Shown here: positions 20,363 through 23,840 of the stretch, in pieces | Position numbering within the stretch: position 1 is the first letter of the stretch | How the letters are laid out: every line of letters begins with the position of its first letter | From: Anaerolineae bacterium | GTDB lineage: Bacteria > Chloroflexota > Anaerolineae > B4-G1 > SLSP01 | Reading direction: 5' to 3' | Length of the DNA: 23,840 nt | Assembly (NCBI GenBank): GCA_016934645.1 | Contig: JAFGSL010000001.1 | Span: 1-23,840 of the forward strand | Notes under the pieces: generated by a model | Told to the model about the DNA's origin: nothing | Databases searched by the model: none | Seen by the model: only the letters and a program-made list of their open reading frames with translations | Position numbers and translations under genes: made by a program

Positions 20363-21133
20363 ATGCAGAGGCGAAATTTAGAAAGAATTGCCCTTGAAAT
20401 ACATAACATCAGGCAATGGCTGTTCCGAAACACACCAAGACAACGCCGAACCCGCCGGGCGCTTGAACAACAATCGAAACTGAAATGGTGGTTGGTGCAT
20501 GGTCCTCCCCGGACCGGATCAAGCTATCTGGTTCGACTGATCAAGACTTGCGCTAGACTATACGTCAACGATTGGGGTCTGAGACCCATCCTCGCACCCA
20601 TTCCCGGCTGGCTAGAGGCAAAAACCGATCCCGCACGCGATTTTATTACTTTTGACCACGAGCGCTTTCTTCGGGATATATCAAACAACATTCTGGACAA
20701 TGCCTACGCAGGCGATGGAAATCAGATAGACTTGGTCTACAAGCAGGTGATCCTGCATCCCAACGCATATCAGGCATTGGTCAAGATGTGGGGACCTCCT
20801 GAACGTACCATATTCTGCCTGAGAGAGCCAGCAGCATATATGGCTTCGGCGACAAAAAAATTCGCCCAAGTTATCCTGGAAACGGTGCAACAATGTTACC
20901 TTGAAGGCACTAGCTACTATGCGCCAATCGGGGGAGATATTTTCGAGTATACGCCCGAGTTGAGTCTTGAAGATTATGTGTCTTTTCTGAAACCCCTGAA
21001 TCTGGAAAGTAAACGATTGCCAGCTTTTCACTATAGGGGTGAGCGGGATCAAGAGCAAACGTCTGAAGCGATGTGGAACGCTTATCATAGGATAAAAGAG
21101 CTTGCTGCGAAAGGACACAGTGCAAAAGTCTGA
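20363..21133 (+). CDS. Sulfotransferase-like P-loop protein
   Basis: 256 residues from the ATG at 20363 (a GTG at 20306 would add 19). WWLVHGPPRTGSSYL (about 42-56) fits the 5'-phosphosulfate loop of PAPS-dependent sulfotransferases, and CLREPAAYMASA (about 154-165) fits the 3'-phosphate site. The middle of the protein is poorly conserved to my eye, so the acceptor is unknown. The first ~40 residues are basic and helical. Codon use is visibly more A+T-rich than in the neighbours, hinting at recent acquisition. The start has no good ribosome binding site. It begins right after the Agl23-like gene, possibly modifying the same glycan (inference), and converges with the kinase gene with only 8 bp between the stops. 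Confidence 0.6.
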   Translation: MQRRNLERIALEIHNIRQWLFRNTPRQRRTRRALEQQSKLKWWLVHGPPRTGSSYLVRLIKTCARLYVNDWGLRPILAPIPGWLEAKTDPARDFITFDHERFLRDISNNILDNAYAGDGNQIDLVYKQVILHPNAYQALVKMWGPPERTIFCLREPAAYMASATKKFAQVILETVQQCYLEGTSYYAPIGGDIFEYTPELSLEDYVSFLKPLNLESKRLPAFHYRGERDQEQTSEAMWNAYHRIKELAAKGHSAKV

Positions 21134-21141
21134 TTCGGCGA

Positions 21142-22710
21142 TTACCTGATTTTTTCGGGATACCCCGTGACCTCTCGAATTTCCTCGTAGAGTGTTTTGA
21201 GCCGCTTGTACATTTGTTTATAAACTCGATGGTAGAGGCCGTCGTAGATATCGCGCGTTTGAGGATTGGGTGTGAAGATCTCGCCCGTGCGTGTCATCTC
21301 GCTGACGGCGGTGGCGAAGTCGGGATGCAATCCCAGGCCCACAGCCACATCAATGGCGGCACCTAGCCCTGAAGTTTCGTAGATGTGGGGGCGAGCCGTT
21401 GGCAGGTTGAAGATGTCGGCGGTGATTTGCATCGCGGCATCGCTCTGCGAGCCACCGCCGGAGACACGTAGCTCGGTGATCGGGACGCGGCTGCGGCGCT
21501 CAATGCGCTCCTTTCCCTCGCGCAGCGCATAGGCCAATCCCTCCAATAGCGCGCGGTAGAGATGCGCTCGCGTGTGCACATCCCCAAATCCGATGATCGC
21601 GCCTTTGGCTTCCGGGCCGGGTACTTTGAGACCCGGCGACCAATACGGTTGCAGCATCAGCCCCATAGAGCCGGGCGGGACCTGCTCTACCAGTTCGTCA
21701 AAGAGGTCTTCCGGCGTGATGCCTTGTTGGTCGGCGAGACGCTGCTCCGGATGGCCGAATTCTTGCTTGAACCAACTGACCATCCAGTAACCCCGGTAAA
21801 TCTGGATTTCCAAGCTATACCGGCCCGGTGCGGCAGCGGGATAAGGCGGAATCAAGGGGATGACCTCAATGTATTTGGCGTTCGTGGTGTTGATCGTTGC
21901 GGTGGTGCCATAGCTGAGGCAGCCAATGTGTGGGTCGAGGCTGCCCGCGCCGATGACCTCGCACGCTTTGTCGGCGGCGGCAGCGATAACCGGCAGGCCT
22001 TCCGGCAGACCCGTAGCTTCAGCGGCGATGGCAGTTACCGTTCCCAGGTGCTCTGTGGGTTGGACGAGGTTGGGTAAGAGGCCTGGGTTCATAGGGACAG
22101 CTTGCCACTTCCAGTCCCATGACTTGGCCCATGTGAGCGCTTTGTAATCGAAGGGGACGTAGCCTACCTGGCAGCCTACGGAGTCCATGAAATGTCCGGT
22201 GAGCCGGTAGGTGAGGTAGCCGGAAAGGAAGAGGTATTTGTGCGTTTTCTCCCAGATGTCGGGCTGGTGGGTGCTGATCCAGTTCGCTTCGGCTTCGGCT
22301 TGCAAGTAAGCGACGGTTTCCGTCATTCCGGAAGCTTTGAAGGCCAATCCCCACAGCCCGCCGACCGGCTTCATCCCTTCGGTTCGGCGTTGATCCAGCC
22401 AGACGATGGCGGGCCGTAAGGGTTTGCCCTCCGGGTCCACATTCACGAGAGTGGAGCGCTGCGTCGTCAGTGCTATTCCCGCGATGGCGTCTTTGGGGAT
22501 CGTCGTTTTCTTCCAGAGCCTTTGGCATGCTTCGCACAGTGCCTGCCAGAAGTACTCCGGGTCTTGTTCCGCCCACCCAGGGCGTGGTGATGTGTACGCC
22601 TCGATCGGCACACGGACCTTGTCGACCAGGTTGCCGTGCAGGTCGAAGATCAGCGCGCGGACGCTTTGGGTTCCGCTATCGATGGCGAGGATATAGGGTT
22701 GGTTTTGCAT
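21142..22710 (-). CDS. FGGY-family carbohydrate kinase
   Basis: This enzyme phosphorylates a sugar or polyol with ATP. 522 residues are read from the ATG at 22710. The phosphate-1 loop is [16 protein letters not shown] with Asp11. Substrate-side PGWAEQDP (44-51) is shared by glycerol and xylulose kinases. The likely catalytic base is Asp247 in [13 protein letters not shown], followed by [10 protein letters not shown] (phosphate-2, 266-275) and a C-terminal adenosine motif [14 protein letters not shown]. The sequence does not match classical GlpK or XylB motifs closely, but the adjacent upstream glycerol-3-phosphate dehydrogenase points to glycerol or a related triol or polyol. A 73-codon upstream extension of the frame lies inside the dehydrogenase gene and is rejected. 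Its start is within that gene (61-bp overlap), with only a weak AGG ahead, so translation is probably coupled. Confidence 0.88.
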   Translation of the reverse strand: MQNQPYILAIDSGTQSVRALIFDLHGNLVDKVRVPIEAYTSPRPGWAEQDPEYFWQALCEACQRLWKKTTIPKDAIAGIALTTQRSTLVNVDPEGKPLRPAIVWLDQRRTEGMKPVGGLWGLAFKASGMTETVAYLQAEAEANWISTHQPDIWEKTHKYLFLSGYLTYRLTGHFMDSVGCQVGYVPFDYKALTWAKSWDWKWQAVPMNPGLLPNLVQPTEHLGTVTAIAAEATGLPEGLPVIAAAADKACEVIGAGSLDPHIGCLSYGTTATINTTNAKYIEVIPLIPPYPAAAPGRYSLEIQIYRGYWMVSWFKQEFGHPEQRLADQQGITPEDLFDELVEQVPPGSMGLMLQPYWSPGLKVPGPEAKGAIIGFGDVHTRAHLYRALLEGLAYALREGKERIERRSRVPITELRVSGGGSQSDAAMQITADIFNLPTARPHIYETSGLGAAIDVAVGLGLHPDFATAVSEMTRTGEIFTPNPQTRDIYDGLYHRVYKQMYKRLKTLYEEIREVTGYPEKIR

Positions 22711-23840
22711 CGCCTGAAGTATACCAGGATTAACGTCGCTGCCAAACTTAGCAATCCGGCGATCAATCCGCTCCCCACGGCGATGTGTTTTTGACGGCGC
22801 GGGATGGCGACGGCGCGCGCGGCTTTGGCCTGGGCTACGGCAGCTTTCCAATCGGGGATGGCAGCTTTGTTGGGCAAGCTGTAAGCGCGCTGCCATAGCT
22901 CGCGATACGCTGCACTCTCGGCATCCCAACGGGCGTCGTCCCAGCCAAGCTCCGGTTGGCAGATGCGGCGGATGTTGGACAGGAGCGCCGCAGCACCTTC
23001 AGGAAGCAGCAAGCCCAGACGCGTCCGACGCAGCAGCAGATCGTCCAGGTGGATGACGCCTTCAGCACGAGCCGCCCATCGCAGTTCGGCCCAGAGTGTC
23101 TGTGTGCCGGGGATGGTTGACAGTTCGCCGGACTGTGCGGCGCGCGCTAGAGCCGGGGCCTGTGCGCCGTACCGGCCGAGTAGGCGGCGGCGTTGTGCGA
23201 CTTCGAGATGTTCTGCGCCGGGTAGGGGGACATCGACTTTGTCGAGAACGGGGACGTCGCTTTTGAGTTCGGGCATTTCGGGCAGCATGTGGTGCACAGC
23301 CTTGAGCGCGTCGAGCGCGATCAGGCGGAAAGTCGTCAACTTGCCACCGGTGACGGTGAGCAGGCCTTCTTCGTTCCACACGACGTGATCGCGCGATTCC
23401 TTGGAGGGGTCGGCTTTGCCGGAGCCGATGACCGGACGCACGCCTGCAACCGTGCCGATGACGTCGTCTAGCGTGAGATTGAGGCGCGGGCATTGGCTCT
23501 CAACAGCGGCCATAAGATAGCTAACTTCTTCAGGCGCGATGTGTGGTTCTTCGTTCAGTGGCTGCTCGTGGTCCAGATCGGTCGTGCCGACGAGGGTGAT
23601 CCCTTCCCAGGGAAAGATGAAGACCGGTCGGTGATCCAGGGGATGTAGGAAGCTGAGCGCCTGGCAGACCGGCAGCCGCCAGGCCGGGAAGATGAGATGA
23701 CTGCCGCGCAGTGGTCGGATGCGCGACGGCGCACCGACCCCTTCGCGTAGTCCGTCGGCCCATGCACCCGTCGCGTTGATGACAACTTTGGCGCGTACCT
23801 CCATGCGTTGGTTTGAAACAATGTTGTGCAGGATTGCGCC
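22650..23840 (-). CDS. glpD: Glycerol-3-phosphate dehydrogenase (FAD-dependent, GlpD/GlpA type), 5' end outside window
   Basis: GlpD oxidises sn-glycerol 3-phosphate to dihydroxyacetone phosphate, passing electrons to quinones. The last 396 residues are visible. The frame runs to the window edge without a stop, so the FAD GxGxxG N-terminus lies beyond. Diagnostic parts are [52 protein letters not shown] and [13 protein letters not shown], then the C-terminal DAO_C helical domain with [19 protein letters not shown]. After this the protein carries a basic stretch and a hydrophobic helix ([20 protein letters not shown]) plus a ~20-residue polar tail, which standard GlpD lacks. Its last 61 bp overlap the start of the FGGY kinase. 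The order dehydrogenase-kinase suggests a small glycerol-use operon. Confidence 0.92.
   Translation of the reverse strand, partial: GAILHNIVSNQRMEVRAKVVINATGAWADGLREGVGAPSRIRPLRGSHLIFPAWRLPVCQALSFLHPLDHRPVFIFPWEGITLVGTTDLDHEQPLNEEPHIAPEEVSYLMAAVESQCPRLNLTLDDVIGTVAGVRPVIGSGKADPSKESRDHVVWNEEGLLTVTGGKLTTFRLIALDALKAVHHMLPEMPELKSDVPVLDKVDVPLPGAEHLEVAQRRRLLGRYGAQAPALARAAQSGELSTIPGTQTLWAELRWAARAEGVIHLDDLLLRRTRLGLLLPEGAAALLSNIRRICQPELGWDDARWDAESAAYRELWQRAYSLPNKAAIPDWKAAVAQAKAARAVAIPRRQKHIAVGSGLIAGLLSLAATLILVYFRRCKTNPISSPSIAEPKASAR

Noticed and set aside
22711..22929. 73-codon N-terminal extension of the FGGY kinase
   Set aside because: It lies inside the glpD coding region and precedes the conserved kinase start ([10 protein letters not shown]), with no homology.

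Overview
The window looks like a stretch of chromosome from a moderately GC-rich member of the Chloroflexota (Anaerolineae/Caldilineae-like). This is inferred from gene content: a very large MalT-type LuxR regulator, an Agl23-type GT-C membrane protein fused to NHL repeats, a presequence-protease-like M16C peptidase and a GlpD/FGGY-kinase pair. No rRNA or tRNA is present to confirm the lineage.

Left part (1-3480): recF runs rightwards from an extended -10 promoter so close to its ATG that the mRNA should be leaderless. It converges on rsgA (minus strand), and a 15-bp palindrome lies at the recF end. The 840-bp gap upstream of rsgA is the richest non-coding region. On the minus strand it holds a promoter, a 23-codon leader ORF with a perfect Shine-Dalgarno, an intrinsic terminator and an antiterminator pairing that uses leader codons, which is the layout of a ribosome-mediated attenuator. 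On the plus strand it holds a run of four small hairpins ending in tandem intrinsic terminators (possible small RNA), and a long palindromic repeat.

Middle part (3481-16854): a Na+/phosphate cotransporter (Pfam Na_Pi_cotrans plus a PhoU-like tail) is followed 14 bp later by the large LuxR/MalT-type regulator and a terminator. A strong promoter with an operator-like palindrome then drives a tightly packed, mostly overlapping eight-gene block. Its members are a small conserved protein, a membrane protein with an exported domain, a lipoprotein Ntn-amidohydrolase fused to a polytopic membrane domain, an ICMT-like methyltransferase, an alpha/beta-hydrolase lacking its nucleophile half, a secreted S33 (TAP-like) peptidase with C-terminal membrane helices, a paralogue of the first small protein, and a cytosolic M16C zinc peptidase. 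This is the best candidate for an undescribed system: a regulator-adjacent set of amide- and peptide-cleaving enzymes on both sides of the membrane. Its substrate cannot be read from the sequence.

Right part (16855-23840): an Agl23/GT-C protein with a six-bladed NHL domain has its own promoter and is followed by a sulfotransferase-like P-loop protein of different base composition. These converge on a minus-strand pair: a glycerol-3-phosphate dehydrogenase (cut by the window edge, with an unusual C-terminal membrane helix) whose end overlaps by 61 bp the start of an FGGY carbohydrate kinase. The pair probably channels glycerol or a related polyol into central metabolism. No CRISPR array, insertion sequence or tRNA was seen.
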